Positions 35,628 to 44,777 of a stretch of 64,000 bases of DNA are shown here, piece by piece (the first letter of the stretch is position 1; each line of letters opens with the position of its first letter). The notes beneath the pieces are model-generated. The model was given only the letters and a program-made list of their open reading frames with translations, did not search any database and was not told the origin of the DNA. The translations under genes and the position numbers were made by a program. The DNA comes from an uncultured Phycisphaerae bacterium. Its GTDB lineage: Bacteria; Planctomycetota; Phycisphaerae; Sedimentisphaerales; Anaerohalosphaeraceae. The stretch is taken from NCBI GenBank assembly GCA_937949545.1, contig CALEDR010000007.1, positions 1-64,000 on the forward strand, in the 5' to 3' direction.

Positions 35628-37463
35628 CTACAAATGATATTCGAGCAGATAGTGTTCACGAGTCAGCAGACATTGGATTTTCTCAATCACCTCCGGAACA
35701 TCGTCCGGCTTCTCAATGTGCAGGTCGGGCCGACTCTGCGCCAGCCGATGAGAACCGATGGCCACAACCAGGCAGGGATACGGCTGATTGAGAGTTCGAA
35801 TCGCCTGAAGTTCATAGTCATCCAGATGGCTGATGGTGGTAATCAGAATCAGACCGGCATCGGTGAACAGATGGGCGATTTCGCCGAGCCGGCGGATGTA
35901 CTCATCCCGCTCGTCCGTCGTCTGCAAATCGGAATCAACACCGAGCAGAGAATTATCCAGCCCCAGATAATAGACCATTCTACCGGCATCAAAGAGCTGC
36001 TCTTCGAGGGCCTTGGCGATTTCAGATTTTCCGACGCCGGGTGGGCCGCACAGCAGAACCAGGGCGGCCTGCTGTTTATAGCGATCCGAACGGTTCTGCG
36101 GGCGGATGCGGCTTCGCTGCCAATACTTCTGCCGTCTGTGTACATGTTCAGAAATCGAATCTCGCTCCGCAGACAGGGCCTCCAGAATGATGCCGCCACC
36201 GGCGATTTCATAGTTGTCGATAATCACAAACCGTCCGGTCTGGGCGATGTCCGAAACCGCATCAAAGGCCACTGGACGAAACGTTTCCAGCAGGCATTCG
36301 GCCGCATCATGCCGTTCAATCTGACGGCGGCGGCTGTCCATGCTCAGGTCAGTCGCATCCAGTATGGTGTAAATCTCTCGAAGCCAGACGGACTCCCGGG
36401 CGGCCGCCAGCTTGATCTTGTACCGTTTTCCGATAACCATCGGCTGCCGGCCCATCCAGAACAGATTGACCTTCAGACAGGTTCCGGTTCGGGCAGCCGG
36501 TTGGTCGGCTCGGCAGAGAATCTGATTGGGCGGTATGTAAACCTGCTCAGTGAGCGTAAAACCGGTGGACTGGCCCGCATAGGCTTCGGTCTGCGGCGGC
36601 CGGTTGAACCCTTCGATGGAAGCAATCCGGGACCGTTTTCCCGACGGAAGGAAAACGACCTCATCGCCCGCCCGGACGGTTCCGGTTTCCACACGCCCGG
36701 CCACAATCCGGCGGTCGTCGCCTTCCTCCGTGAACTTGTACACATCCTGCACCGGAAATCGAAAGGGTTTTTCGCGTCCGGCGGGCTCTTTTTCAAAACG
36801 GTCCATCGCTTCCAAAACCGTCGGGCCGCCGTACCAGCTCATCTGCGCCGAGCGGGTGCACAGATTGTCACCGAAGCGGGCGCTGACCGGTATGAAAAAA
36901 CGCGGCGAAAGGTGTACCTGCTGCAGAAACGCTGTATAGTCCTTTTGAATCGTTTCAAAGACATCCCGGCGATAGTCCACCAAATCCATTTTGTTGACAG
37001 CCACAGCAATCTGCCGAATGCCCAGCAGGCTCAGCAGATAACCGTGGCGGCGGGAGTTTTCCCGGATTCCTTCTTTGGCGTCAATCAGCAGCAGCGCCGC
37101 TTCCGCCCGGGCCGCACCGGATATCATGTTCTTGAGAAATTCGACATGACCGGGAGCATCCAGGATGATGTATTCCCGCCGGGAGGATTTGAAAAAGCAT
37201 CGGGCCGTGTCAATGGTGATGCCCTGCGCCTGCTCTTCTTTCAGGGCATCCAGCAGAAAAGCATACTCAAAGGGTTTGGCGTTGCGGGCGCAATAGGCCT
37301 GAACCGCTTCCAGTTTTCCCTTGGGCAGCGAGCCGGTATCGGCCAAAAGCCGCCCAATCAGCGTACTCTTCCCGTGATCGACATGTCCGATCACAACAAT
37401 ATTCATCTGCTGACGATCCCGTCCGGACGCAACCGGTCCGACGGAGGAGGGGGCTGTAAACAT
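35628..37463 (-). CDS. cysNC: Sulfate adenylyltransferase large subunit with APS-kinase-like domain
   Basis: 611 residues from the ATG at 37463 (AGAGGAG upstream). The first 440 are an EF-Tu-like GTPase: G-H-V-D-H-G-K-S-T (G1, near 26), D-A-P-G-H-V-E-F (G3), N-K-M-D (G4). It drives ATP sulfurylase with CysD. The rest resembles APS kinase: P-loop G-P-P-G-V-G-K-S near residue 470 and the [12 protein letters not shown] helix. The D-G-D-N-V-R motif has become L-D-N-S-L-L, and I-S-P-x-R-x-x-R has become I-S-H-L-D-D. This divergent kinase half may be inactive or have another substrate. Confidence 0.9.
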   Translation of the reverse strand: MFTAPSSVGPVASGRDRQQMNIVVIGHVDHGKSTLIGRLLADTGSLPKGKLEAVQAYCARNAKPFEYAFLLDALKEEQAQGITIDTARCFFKSSRREYIILDAPGHVEFLKNMISGAARAEAALLLIDAKEGIRENSRRHGYLLSLLGIRQIAVAVNKMDLVDYRRDVFETIQKDYTAFLQQVHLSPRFFIPVSARFGDNLCTRSAQMSWYGGPTVLEAMDRFEKEPAGREKPFRFPVQDVYKFTEEGDDRRIVAGRVETGTVRAGDEVVFLPSGKRSRIASIEGFNRPPQTEAYAGQSTGFTLTEQVYIPPNQILCRADQPAARTGTCLKVNLFWMGRQPMVIGKRYKIKLAAARESVWLREIYTILDATDLSMDSRRRQIERHDAAECLLETFRPVAFDAVSDIAQTGRFVIIDNYEIAGGGIILEALSAERDSISEHVHRRQKYWQRSRIRPQNRSDRYKQQAALVLLCGPPGVGKSEIAKALEEQLFDAGRMVYYLGLDNSLLGVDSDLQTTDERDEYIRRLGEIAHLFTDAGLILITTISHLDDYELQAIRTLNQPYPCLVVAIGSHRLAQSRPDLHIEKPDDVPEVIEKIQCLLTREHYLLEYHL

Positions 37464-37482
37464 AGGTTCTCCTCTTTCTGAA

Positions 37483-38364
37483 TTACATATATCCGCTTCG
37501 GCGGAGAGTTTCCAATCCGCTGCCGTCTTCTTTGTCCTGCTGCCGTCCGGAGCGTTCTGCAATGTTGGCAAATTTCCCGCTTCGAAGCTCTTCAATAATC
37601 TCCGCCACGGTTTTGGCTGTGGATTCAACGGGAGCCGTGCACGGCCAGCATCCGAGAGAGCGGTAGCGTTTGCCGTCTCCCTGATCAAAATACAGTGAAA
37701 CGACAGGGATGTTTTCCCGCTGGATGTACTCCCAGATGTTCAGCTCGGTCCAGTCCAGCAGCGGATGAATCCGCACATGCGTCCCCGGGGCGAAATCCGT
37801 TTTGAACTGATTCCACAGCTCCGGCGGCTGGTCGCTGACTTCCCAGTCGCTTTCCTGTCCCCGCGGAGAAAAATAGCGCTCTTTGCTGCGGCTGCCCTCT
37901 TCATCGGCGCGGGCCCCGACAATCACACCCGTAAAGGGAGTGCCGTTTTCCACCGTATAAAATTCGCCGCTGTCCGGGTCCAAGACGCGCCGCGGCCATC
38001 GGCCGCTGAGGGTATGCTTGAGGGCATCGGTTTTCAGAGCGGCGCAGCACTGGAGACGACTGACGGCTCCGTCGGGAAACGTTTGTCGGCTGTCAATCGC
38101 CTCCCGATTCATCCCGACAATCAGTTTGAGCTTCCATTCCCGGGCAAACTGGTCCCGATATTCAATCATCTCCGGAATTTTAAAAGAGGTATCAATGTGC
38201 ATCAAAGGAAACGGAACGTGGCCGAAAAAGGCTTTGCGGGCCAGCCACAGAAGGACCGTGCTGTCCTTGCCGATGGACCAGAGCATCACCAGATCCTTGA
38301 AGGAACGGTAGGCCTCTCGAAAAATATAAATGCTTTGAGATTCAAGTTCATCCAGATAATCCAT
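37483..38364 (-). CDS. cysD: Sulfate adenylyltransferase small subunit
   Basis: 293 residues from the ATG at 38364, which has a near-perfect GGAGGTGAT ribosome-binding site. It is a PP-loop ATP pyrophosphatase with [12 protein letters not shown] near residue 30, and the CysD-typical [11 protein letters not shown] and G-C-W-P-C-T near the end. It forms APS from ATP and sulfate together with CysN. The longer frame reaching to 38688 overlaps cysH and is not the real start. One base separates it from cysH and 19 from cysNC. Confidence 0.95.
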   Translation of the reverse strand: MDYLDELESQSIYIFREAYRSFKDLVMLWSIGKDSTVLLWLARKAFFGHVPFPLMHIDTSFKIPEMIEYRDQFAREWKLKLIVGMNREAIDSRQTFPDGAVSRLQCCAALKTDALKHTLSGRWPRRVLDPDSGEFYTVENGTPFTGVIVGARADEEGSRSKERYFSPRGQESDWEVSDQPPELWNQFKTDFAPGTHVRIHPLLDWTELNIWEYIQRENIPVVSLYFDQGDGKRYRSLGCWPCTAPVESTAKTVAEIIEELRSGKFANIAERSGRQQDKEDGSGLETLRRSGYM

Positions 38365-38365
38365 A

Positions 38366-39106
38366 TCACCTCCGCAAGCAAGACCGTTGATTCCAGTGCA
38401 GTCCGCATTCTTTCTGTTCGGGCTTCTCCCACCACCAGCGACCGGACCGCTCGTCCTGACCCGGCGAAACCGCCCGGGTGCAGCAGGCACAGCCGATGCT
38501 CGGGTATCCTCGGTCGTGGAGTTTGTTGTAGGGGACCCGGTTCGTGCGGATATAGTCCCAGACCTGCTCGCAGGTCCAGTCGGCCAGCGGACAGATTTTG
38601 ACCAGACCGAACTGTTCGTCCTGCTGCACAATGTCCACCGCGCTTCGAGTCTGCGACTGGCCGCGCCGAAGACCGCAAATCCACGCATCCAGAGAAGACA
38701 GCTTCCGCTTCAGCGGTTCAATTTTTCGGATTCGGCAGCACAGGGTGCGAAGCTCGACACTCCGATAGAACAGATTGATTCCGTGTTCGGCCGTCATCGC
38801 CTCAACTTGCTGAAAATCCGGAAACAACCCCTCAATCCGGATGCCGTAATGCGTTTCTGTTTCCTCCCAGACCTCATAGGTCTCCTGGGGCAGACGCCCG
38901 GTGTCCAGCGTAAAGACAGCCGGCAGCTTTTGAAGACGGCAGAGCATATCCGTCAGAACCTGGTCCTCCGCCCCAAAACTGGTCGCCAGAGCGATACGGC
39001 TTCCAAACTGTTCCAGGGACGTCCGCAGAATCTCCTGCGGGGACTGGCGCTGCGTTTTTCGACGGATTTCTTCGAGAACGGAGTCCATGTTTTTTTCCGC
39101 TTTCAT
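38366..39106 (-). CDS. cysH: Adenylyl-sulfate (APS) reductase, assimilatory
   Basis: 246 residues. The PP-loop-like A-T-S-F-G-A-E-D-Q (41-49) and L-D-T-G-R-L (67-72) mark the family. Cys123-Cys124 and Cys206/Cys209 are the four ligands of the 4Fe-4S cluster found in APS-specific reductases; Cys234 in E-C-G-L-H is the catalytic residue. It reduces APS to sulfite and AMP using thioredoxin. The first codon lies on the ATGA overlap with the stop of the preceding DUF2061 gene, indicating coupling. A Met at codon 7 is an alternative start. Confidence 0.93.
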   Translation of the reverse strand: MKAEKNMDSVLEEIRRKTQRQSPQEILRTSLEQFGSRIALATSFGAEDQVLTDMLCRLQKLPAVFTLDTGRLPQETYEVWEETETHYGIRIEGLFPDFQQVEAMTAEHGINLFYRSVELRTLCCRIRKIEPLKRKLSSLDAWICGLRRGQSQTRSAVDIVQQDEQFGLVKICPLADWTCEQVWDYIRTNRVPYNKLHDRGYPSIGCACCTRAVSPGQDERSGRWWWEKPEQKECGLHWNQRSCLRR

Positions 39107-39336
39107 ATTTCATATTCCGGGGATTTCAGTTTTCCAATGGGAACACGATTCCATACTCGTTCGTGACAGTAGAAGACAAACACCTTAATGAGAACATCCA
39201 GCAGACCGATTTTCAGGGCCGAGCTGGGATAACCTGTGACCACCCACGCGGTGAAAATGGTGATCACCGTTCCGGTTAGGCGGTAGCTGACGGCCTTCAA
39301 TACACTGCGATAATGCGTTTCCATACAAAAATCCAA
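39103..39336 (-). CDS. DUF2061 membrane protein
   Basis: 77 residues with two membrane helices (about 17-33 and 41-58) and the DUF2061 pattern S-V-L-K-A-V-S-Y-R-L-T-G-T, then K-I-G-L-L-D-V-L-I-K and Y-C-H-E-R-V-W-N-R. These small proteins are often found in sulfate-assimilation operons, as here, where it is the first gene. A role in sulfate uptake or membrane support of the pathway is conjecture. A second in-frame ATG at codon 5 may be the true start. Confidence 0.85.
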   Translation of the reverse strand: MDFCMETHYRSVLKAVSYRLTGTVITIFTAWVVTGYPSSALKIGLLDVLIKVFVFYCHERVWNRVPIGKLKSPEYEI

Positions 39337-39350
39337 TATTTGCTTGTTTT

Positions 39351-39366
39351 CCTATTAATTTATAGG
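39351..39366. promoter_or_regulatory. Possible Rrf2 operator before the sulfate operon
   Basis: CCTATTAATTTATAGG has 5-bp dyad arms (CCTAT/ATAGG) around six bases. It lies 15 bp before the first sulfate gene and just behind the Rrf2-type regulator gene, a sensible place for its binding site. I could not find a clear second copy before the regulator gene, so the assignment is weak. Confidence 0.3.
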
Positions 39367-39383
39367 TGTATACTTGAAAAAAT

Positions 39384-39836
39384 TTAAATCATGTAGTTGG
39401 CTACATACGAGCTCATTCGTTTTTGCTCTTGGTGAGCCAAATCTTCAAGACTTGCAGAATCCAATATCCGAGAAATGGAGGCATTGACCCGTTCGAGAAG
39501 CTGTCTTTCACTGGAAGGCCCCTCTGCCGGAAGACCGCTGCTTTCCGATTGTTTGCCGGAGGATTCCAAAAAACGGATGATTTCTCCTGCAGAGATGTTG
39601 CGGGGATTTTTAGCAAGAATATATCCGCCCTGCTTGCCGCGGACTGCCAGAACAAATCCTCCCTGCCGGAGTTCATTCAGAATCACCTCCAAAAAACGAG
39701 TAGGAATCTGCTGGGCCTGAGCCAGTCTGCTCACAGAAGCCGGCTGCCGTTTGTCCAGCATAGCCAGCTGCAGAAGTGCCCGCAGGGCATATCGGCTTTT
39801 CTGCGAAATCTGAAAGTACTCAAATTGGTTCACCAT
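39384..39836 (-). CDS. Rrf2-family transcriptional regulator (CymR-like)
   Basis: 150 residues. The N-terminal winged helix shows S-Q-K-S-R-Y-A-L-R-A-L and I-P-T-R-F-L-E-V-I-L, then the wing V-R-G-K-Q-G-G-Y. There is no cysteine at all, so it cannot hold the Fe-S cluster of IscR or NsrR. Cys-free Rrf2 proteins such as CymR control cysteine and sulfate assimilation through a partner protein. Its location directly before the sulfate operon on the same strand, 47 bp away, supports such a role. Confidence 0.85.
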   Translation of the reverse strand: MVNQFEYFQISQKSRYALRALLQLAMLDKRQPASVSRLAQAQQIPTRFLEVILNELRQGGFVLAVRGKQGGYILAKNPRNISAGEIIRFLESSGKQSESSGLPAEGPSSERQLLERVNASISRILDSASLEDLAHQEQKRMSSYVANYMI

Positions 39837-39924
39837 TTCTATACCTTACTAAAACGGTCGGAATAATGATATATAGATTAACCCTTTTTCGGCACCTCCG
39901 CAAGAGAAAATTGAAGAAATTTTC

Positions 39925-39952
39925 TTGTAATTTTATAACTATTTTGTATGAA
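39925..39952 (+). promoter_or_regulatory. Candidate promoter of mgtC-like gene
   Basis: TTGTAA (39925-39930), 16 bp, TATGAA (39947-39952) in a very AT-rich stretch, about 40 bp before the ATG at 39995. Confidence 0.35.
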
Positions 39953-39994
39953 AGACTTTATAAACCAATAATTTTTTGGGAAAGGAATCCGAAG

Positions 39995-40456
39995 ATGGAG
40001 CAGGACTTCTGGGATTGGCATTTTTGGATGCCGTTTGTCATGTCTGTTTTGCTCGGCGGTCTGATTGGTTTGGAACGGGAAATTCGCCGCAAACCGGCGG
40101 GCCTAAGAACCAATATTCTGATCTGCCTGGCAGCCGCTCTATTTACCCATCTGGGCCTGTCAATCAGCGAGGACTCCCTCGAGACCGCCTCCCGCATCCT
40201 GCAGGGCGTCATCACCGGCGTGGGCTTTATCGGAGCCGGAGCACTCATTCGCGGCACCCACGAGATACACGGCATCACCACGGCGGCCACGATTTGGCTG
40301 GTCACCGGCGTCGGCATTGCCTGCGGGTTTGGACTGTATGAGGCCGCCGTGGGGGTCACGGGTATCGCCCTGATTATCCTCTGGGGCCTGATCCCGCTGG
40401 ACCGGCGAATCCGAAGTCTGGAAAATGACCGGACAGGTCCGGATAATCCGGCCTGA
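39995..40456 (+). CDS. MgtC/SapB-family membrane protein
   Basis: 153 residues from the ATG at 39995 (AAAGGA upstream). Four to five membrane helices and the family signature: G-G-L-I-G-L-E-R-E near residue 20, K-P-A-G-L-R-T-N-I-L, G-V-I-T-G-V-G-F-I-G-A-G-A-L-I and T-T-A-A-T-I-W. MgtC proteins modulate the F1Fo ATPase and help cells survive low magnesium. It lacks the C-terminal ACT-like domain of Salmonella MgtC, as in SapB-type members. The DRTGG gene follows 81 bp downstream. Confidence 0.9.
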   Translation: MEQDFWDWHFWMPFVMSVLLGGLIGLEREIRRKPAGLRTNILICLAAALFTHLGLSISEDSLETASRILQGVITGVGFIGAGALIRGTHEIHGITTAATIWLVTGVGIACGFGLYEAAVGVTGIALIILWGLIPLDRRIRSLENDRTGPDNPA

Positions 40457-40537
40457 AAGCCGCCTTTTTTATGGTTTTTCTTTGAGTGCGGCGGTATGAT
40501 TTTATTTTTATCCAGAAAATCCACAGGAATCGAAGGT

Positions 40538-41623
40538 ATGAAACCGATTTACATAGGCGCTACCCTTCGCGACAGCGGCAAGACCTCCGTTTGCCTGGGC
40601 CTGATGCAGCTGCTTCAGGAGCAGGGGCTCAATCCCGGTTACTGCAAACCGGTCGGCCAGCATTATGTCCGCTATCACGATAAAAATATTGATGAAGACG
40701 GCGTGCTGATGCATCAGGTCTTCCATCTGAAGGATGACCCTTATTACCTCAGTCCGATTGCCATTGAAAAAGGCTTCACGCAGCGGTTTATCGAAAATCC
40801 CGATGTCCGTCCGCTGGAGGAGCAGATTCTTCAGGTGCATCAGAAACTCAGCCGGGAGCATCCGATGCTGATTTACGAAGGAACCGGACATGCAGGCGTG
40901 GGCAGCTGCTTTGGGCTTTCCAACGCCCGGGTGGCCCGTCTGCTCGGAGCCAAAGTGGTCATCGTCACCGAAGGCGGCATCGGGCGGCCCCTCGATGAAA
41001 TCGCTCTGAGTCTGGCCCTGTTTGCCGACCACCAGGTTGAAGTGCTCGGCGTCATCCTCAATAAGATTCTTCCGGAAAAATACGACAAGATTCGACAGAC
41101 CGCCGCAAAGGGACTGCGTCTTCTGGGGACGGAGCTGGTCGGCGCCATGCCGTATGAACCGTCGCTGGCGGAGTTTACCGTCGGACAGGTGGCGGAGGAG
41201 TTCGGCTATAAAATCCTGTGCGGCACCGACGCCCTGACCAACCGAATCAACCATACGATTATCGCCGCGATGGAGCCCCAGCACGTCTTCCGGCACATTG
41301 AAGACCATACCCTTGTGATTATCCCCGGCGACCGAATCGACAACATCCTGATTACGATTCTGCTGCTGTCGCGATACGGCGACAAAACGGGCGGGATGAT
41401 TCTGACCGGCGGATTTGAGCCGCACCCGACCATCGAACCGCTCCTTCGGGCCAGCCAGATTCCGGTGCTGCTCAGCGACGACGACACGTTTACCGTCAGT
41501 GCCCGGATGAAAGACCTGGGCTTTAAGATTCGCTCTTATGATACAGACAAGATTATCCAGCTCCATCAAATGGTGCGGGATTACGTGGATACCGACCGCA
41601 TCTTAAAAGCCCTGTCCGAATAG
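40538..41623 (+). CDS. BioD/Pta-N-like ATPase with DRTGG domain
   Basis: 361 residues from the ATG at 40538. The N-terminal half is a dethiobiotin-synthetase-like P-loop domain (G-A-T-L-R-D-S-G-K-T-S near residues 6-16, Y-C-K-P-V-G-Q, Y-E-G-T-G-H). Residues from about 215 on form a DRTGG domain (Y-G-D-K-T-G-G-M-I-L-T-G-G near 285). The same pair of domains makes the N-terminal part of long phosphotransacetylases, but the catalytic PTA domain is missing. It may bind nucleotide and sense acetyl-phosphate or related metabolites; this is inference. Confidence 0.8.
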   Translation: MKPIYIGATLRDSGKTSVCLGLMQLLQEQGLNPGYCKPVGQHYVRYHDKNIDEDGVLMHQVFHLKDDPYYLSPIAIEKGFTQRFIENPDVRPLEEQILQVHQKLSREHPMLIYEGTGHAGVGSCFGLSNARVARLLGAKVVIVTEGGIGRPLDEIALSLALFADHQVEVLGVILNKILPEKYDKIRQTAAKGLRLLGTELVGAMPYEPSLAEFTVGQVAEEFGYKILCGTDALTNRINHTIIAAMEPQHVFRHIEDHTLVIIPGDRIDNILITILLLSRYGDKTGGMILTGGFEPHPTIEPLLRASQIPVLLSDDDTFTVSARMKDLGFKIRSYDTDKIIQLHQMVRDYVDTDRILKALSE

Positions 41624-41629
41624 CCGCCT

Positions 41630-42493
41630 CTACAAAACGGCGGAGGCGTGGCGGTGGGCGTGGCATTCGATATTGACGGCCGCCGGCAGCGAGGCAATAT
41701 GACAGGGAGCCGTTTCAATCTGAACCCCCAGAGCGGTGGTATCTCCGCCCAGCCCCTGCGGCCCTACACCGAGAGCGTTGATATCCCGAAGCAAATCCTC
41801 CTCGAGGGCGGCGTAAAACGCATCCGGATGCCGACTGCCTAAGGGACGCAGCAGCGCCTTTTTGCTCAGCAGACAGCAGATTTCAAAATCGCCGCCCAGA
41901 CCAACCCCGACAACAAAAGGCGGACAGGCATCCGCTCCGGCGTTTCGGACCTGCTCCACAATCCATCGGCAGACGGTCTGGGGCAGTTCGGTCGGCTTGA
42001 ACATTCGAAAAACGCTTTTGTTCTCGCAACCGCCGCCTTTGAGAATGACGCTGAGCCGCAGCTGTTCACCGGGGACAAGACTCCAATGGACAAAAGCAGG
42101 GGTATTGGTGTTTGTGTTGCGCCGCTGATGCAGCGGTTCGGCAGCGACGCTTTTGCGAAGCAGGCCTTCCTGTGCGGCCAGTGCGACGCCCTGCTGAATT
42201 GCATCCGTCAGGGTGACTGAGGGATTGTCCGCCGGCGGCTCTATCATTACGCGGCTGCCCAATTCGGCAAAAACAATCGTAAGCCCCGTATCCTGACAAA
42301 TCGGGATGCGTTCGGCGGCGGCAATCCGTGCGTTGTCCAGCAGCTGTTCAAGAATCTGCTTGGCCCGCGGATTGGATTCAGTGTGGGCAGCCCTGCGGAC
42401 GGCCGCCAACACATCCGCCGGCAGTTCGTAGGCAGCGCGAATACACAAATCCGCAACAGTCCTGACGATGGACTCAAATGCCAGCGAGCGCAT
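41630..42493 (-). CDS. Class I fumarase / tartrate dehydratase alpha part
   Basis: 287 residues matching the N-terminal (alpha) domain of Fe-S hydro-lyases such as two-subunit fumarase or TtdA. Cluster cysteines are in P-I-C-Q-D-T-G (near 65), G-G-G-C-E-N-K-S (near 154) and F-E-I-C-C-L-L-S-K-K-A (near 205). The enzyme needs a beta subunit, which is not adjacent or elsewhere in this window. It lies two bases behind the propeller gene and ends beside the convergent DRTGG gene. Fumarate versus tartrate use cannot be told from sequence. Confidence 0.88.
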   Translation of the reverse strand: MRSLAFESIVRTVADLCIRAAYELPADVLAAVRRAAHTESNPRAKQILEQLLDNARIAAAERIPICQDTGLTIVFAELGSRVMIEPPADNPSVTLTDAIQQGVALAAQEGLLRKSVAAEPLHQRRNTNTNTPAFVHWSLVPGEQLRLSVILKGGGCENKSVFRMFKPTELPQTVCRWIVEQVRNAGADACPPFVVGVGLGGDFEICCLLSKKALLRPLGSRHPDAFYAALEEDLLRDINALGVGPQGLGGDTTALGVQIETAPCHIASLPAAVNIECHAHRHASAVL

Positions 42494-42495
42494 CC

Positions 42496-44766
42496 CTATC
42501 CGTCCTGGCCGATGGTAAACTCAAAACTCTGATATCGCGTATTGCCCGGGCTGTCGCTGACCGCCAGCGTCAGAACATGATCGCCCGGCTCCAGATCCTC
42601 CAGCCGCAGCGTGAAGGATTCTTCGGTTGTGTCAAACACCCGGTCATCCGGCAGAAGACCCGCCCAATCCTCCCGGCCGTCGAGCGTATAGCGGGCTTCG
42701 GCAATGGCGGAAAAGACATCCGCGGCACGGAAGCGAAACTCAAGCACGCGGCCTTGGAGATTCTGACGCACATCGCTGAACACCGGGGCGGTGTTGTCCA
42801 CAACCACTGTATCACTGATGCGCGAGACCGTCAGAGCTTCGGAAGGATGATTGGACCGTTTGTCATCCGCCGTAATGCGAATCTCATACCGCCCGTCTTC
42901 CACCGTCCGGCTGTCCCATTCATACACGGGTTTGTCGGAGTCTTTTTTCAGGGAAATCCAGCGTTTGCGGCCTTGTTTGCGAAAATCAAAATGAAACATC
43001 AGTGTATCGCTGTTTTCATCCGACGCCCGCGCCAGGATTTGAAACAGATAGGGTTTTTGCTTGTCTTTGGACTGCTGAACCTGCAGGGACTGAATCTGCG
43101 GGGGAAGATTCGGAATGCTGTGAGCAATCGCCACTTCCTGCAGCAGAGGCCCCTGAGCGGCTTTTCCGCGGACCAGGGTCAACCGGTACTGCAGGTATCG
43201 GGCGACCGGACAGCCCAAATCCGATGGACCGGTCAACTCCTGCTCCGGTGTCCACGTCGAGAAGGTCGGGTCGTGGGGTTCTTTCAGATTGCCGCTTCGG
43301 GCGGAAAAACGAATTGAGGTCCCCTCCGGCAGACGGGCCTGGGTCTGGATTTTGCCCCAGCGGGCAGGCTGACCGGCATCAATCAGATCAGACGTATAGG
43401 TTCCCTCCTGAGCCGGTTCCGGAGCCAGACGAATCAGCTGAGGCGGGTTGGACAGCGCCAGCCAAAGCCCCTTGTCAGCTCCGGCAAACAAGGCCGTAAT
43501 CTGAGCGGATTTTTCGCTTTGATACAGGATGGAGCGATGATCAATCACCGGGTCAAGGCCGAACAGACGTCCCTGATTGCCGGTGGCGGCCAAAAGGGTG
43601 CCGTCCTGATACAGCAGGGCATAAAAGATAACGCGGTCGGAAAAGATTTCCCGGGCAAAACCGTCCGGGGTAATCCGGACCAGCAAGCTGGCGGCTCGCG
43701 GTCCCGGACCAACCGGCGGAGCCGGCGGGGCAGTCGGCGGCAGCGGACGCTGCTCTTCGACCGTATTGGCCGTGGTCATATGAAACTCATCCGGCTCCCC
43801 TTCCTCCTCTCCTCCTTCATCCCCCTCTCCTTCCTGAGGTTCCTGCGGTTCAGCCGGTTCCGGTTCGAACTGCGGTCTTCCGGGCGATTTGGACAAGGCC
43901 TGAGCGGCGGAATCAATCCGTCCGGCTACCGCCGCCGCACTGGATGCCGCCAGGTACACATTCCCCTCCGGGTCGGTGGTAACAGCCGTAATTTCTTTCT
44001 GCTGGCTGTCGTACAGAACTCGCACAGTGCGGCTTTTGACATCAATCTGATACAGCAGACCGCGGGTGTCACTGCCGGCCAGCAGGGAACCGTCTTTGGC
44101 CCAGGCCAGTGAGAGGATGTTTTTGTCGCGGCTTTCGTAAATGATTTCGGCGTTTCCGCCGAAAGGCGGAAGGCGGTAAATCCGCCCTTTGGGACCGGTG
44201 CCGATGTACAGCATCCCCTGGGAATCCGCAAGAACGGCATAAATATAGCGGTCGGTGTCAGACTGAAAGAGCACGGTCGGTTCTTTGTCAAACCGAATCA
44301 GTCGGGCCTGTTTGCCGCTGATGCCCGCCAGCAGGCGGCCGCCCGCATCAAATGCCAAAGCAAAGACATGCTCATTGCGCAGCGGAGCAGCCAGGGCCGC
44401 CGCGGTATCTTGGGGAAGCGAAGGGCTGTCCGTCGGATACAGGACCTCCGTCTGTCCGCTGGCATATTTAAAAATCGTCCCGTTGGGGCTGGTCCCCAGA
44501 TACACCGCCGAGCCGTCCGGCTCCGCCAAAATCGTGTTGATGGTCCAGACGCCGACCAGCGCATCCGGCGCCAGAAGAATCTCCGCCCGACGGGTCAGAC
44601 GCAGATTCCCGTCGGAATCCACCATCAGATTCTCCAGCTTGCCCTTGAGGAAATGTTCACTCTTGGAATGACGGGTAATCACGGAGGTCACGGCCTTTGC
44701 GGGGCCTGACAGAACAGCTCCGGCGGCCCAAACCGCCGTCAAAAACAAAAACGGCCTTTTTCCCAT
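42496..44766 (-). CDS. Secreted beta-propeller protein with Ig-like C-terminus
   Basis: 756 residues with a signal peptide (cut near A-K-A, residue 25). Repeated blades such as A-V-Y-L-G-T-S-P-N-G, M-L-Y-I-G-T-G-P-K-G and L-L-A-G-S-D-T-R-G form a propeller over about residues 60-450. It is interrupted near 300-350 by an acidic, Glu/Pro-rich low-complexity insert. A beta-sandwich region follows (about 530-756, with V-D-N-T-A-P-V-F-S). No catalytic motif. It is a likely periplasmic scaffold or binding protein, 11 bp behind the S55 peptidase gene. Confidence 0.75.
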   Translation of the reverse strand: MGKRPFLFLTAVWAAGAVLSGPAKAVTSVITRHSKSEHFLKGKLENLMVDSDGNLRLTRRAEILLAPDALVGVWTINTILAEPDGSAVYLGTSPNGTIFKYASGQTEVLYPTDSPSLPQDTAAALAAPLRNEHVFALAFDAGGRLLAGISGKQARLIRFDKEPTVLFQSDTDRYIYAVLADSQGMLYIGTGPKGRIYRLPPFGGNAEIIYESRDKNILSLAWAKDGSLLAGSDTRGLLYQIDVKSRTVRVLYDSQQKEITAVTTDPEGNVYLAASSAAAVAGRIDSAAQALSKSPGRPQFEPEPAEPQEPQEGEGDEGGEEEGEPDEFHMTTANTVEEQRPLPPTAPPAPPVGPGPRAASLLVRITPDGFAREIFSDRVIFYALLYQDGTLLAATGNQGRLFGLDPVIDHRSILYQSEKSAQITALFAGADKGLWLALSNPPQLIRLAPEPAQEGTYTSDLIDAGQPARWGKIQTQARLPEGTSIRFSARSGNLKEPHDPTFSTWTPEQELTGPSDLGCPVARYLQYRLTLVRGKAAQGPLLQEVAIAHSIPNLPPQIQSLQVQQSKDKQKPYLFQILARASDENSDTLMFHFDFRKQGRKRWISLKKDSDKPVYEWDSRTVEDGRYEIRITADDKRSNHPSEALTVSRISDTVVVDNTAPVFSDVRQNLQGRVLEFRFRAADVFSAIAEARYTLDGREDWAGLLPDDRVFDTTEESFTLRLEDLEPGDHVLTLAVSDSPGNTRYQSFEFTIGQDG

Positions 44767-44777
44767 GAATTCTTCCT

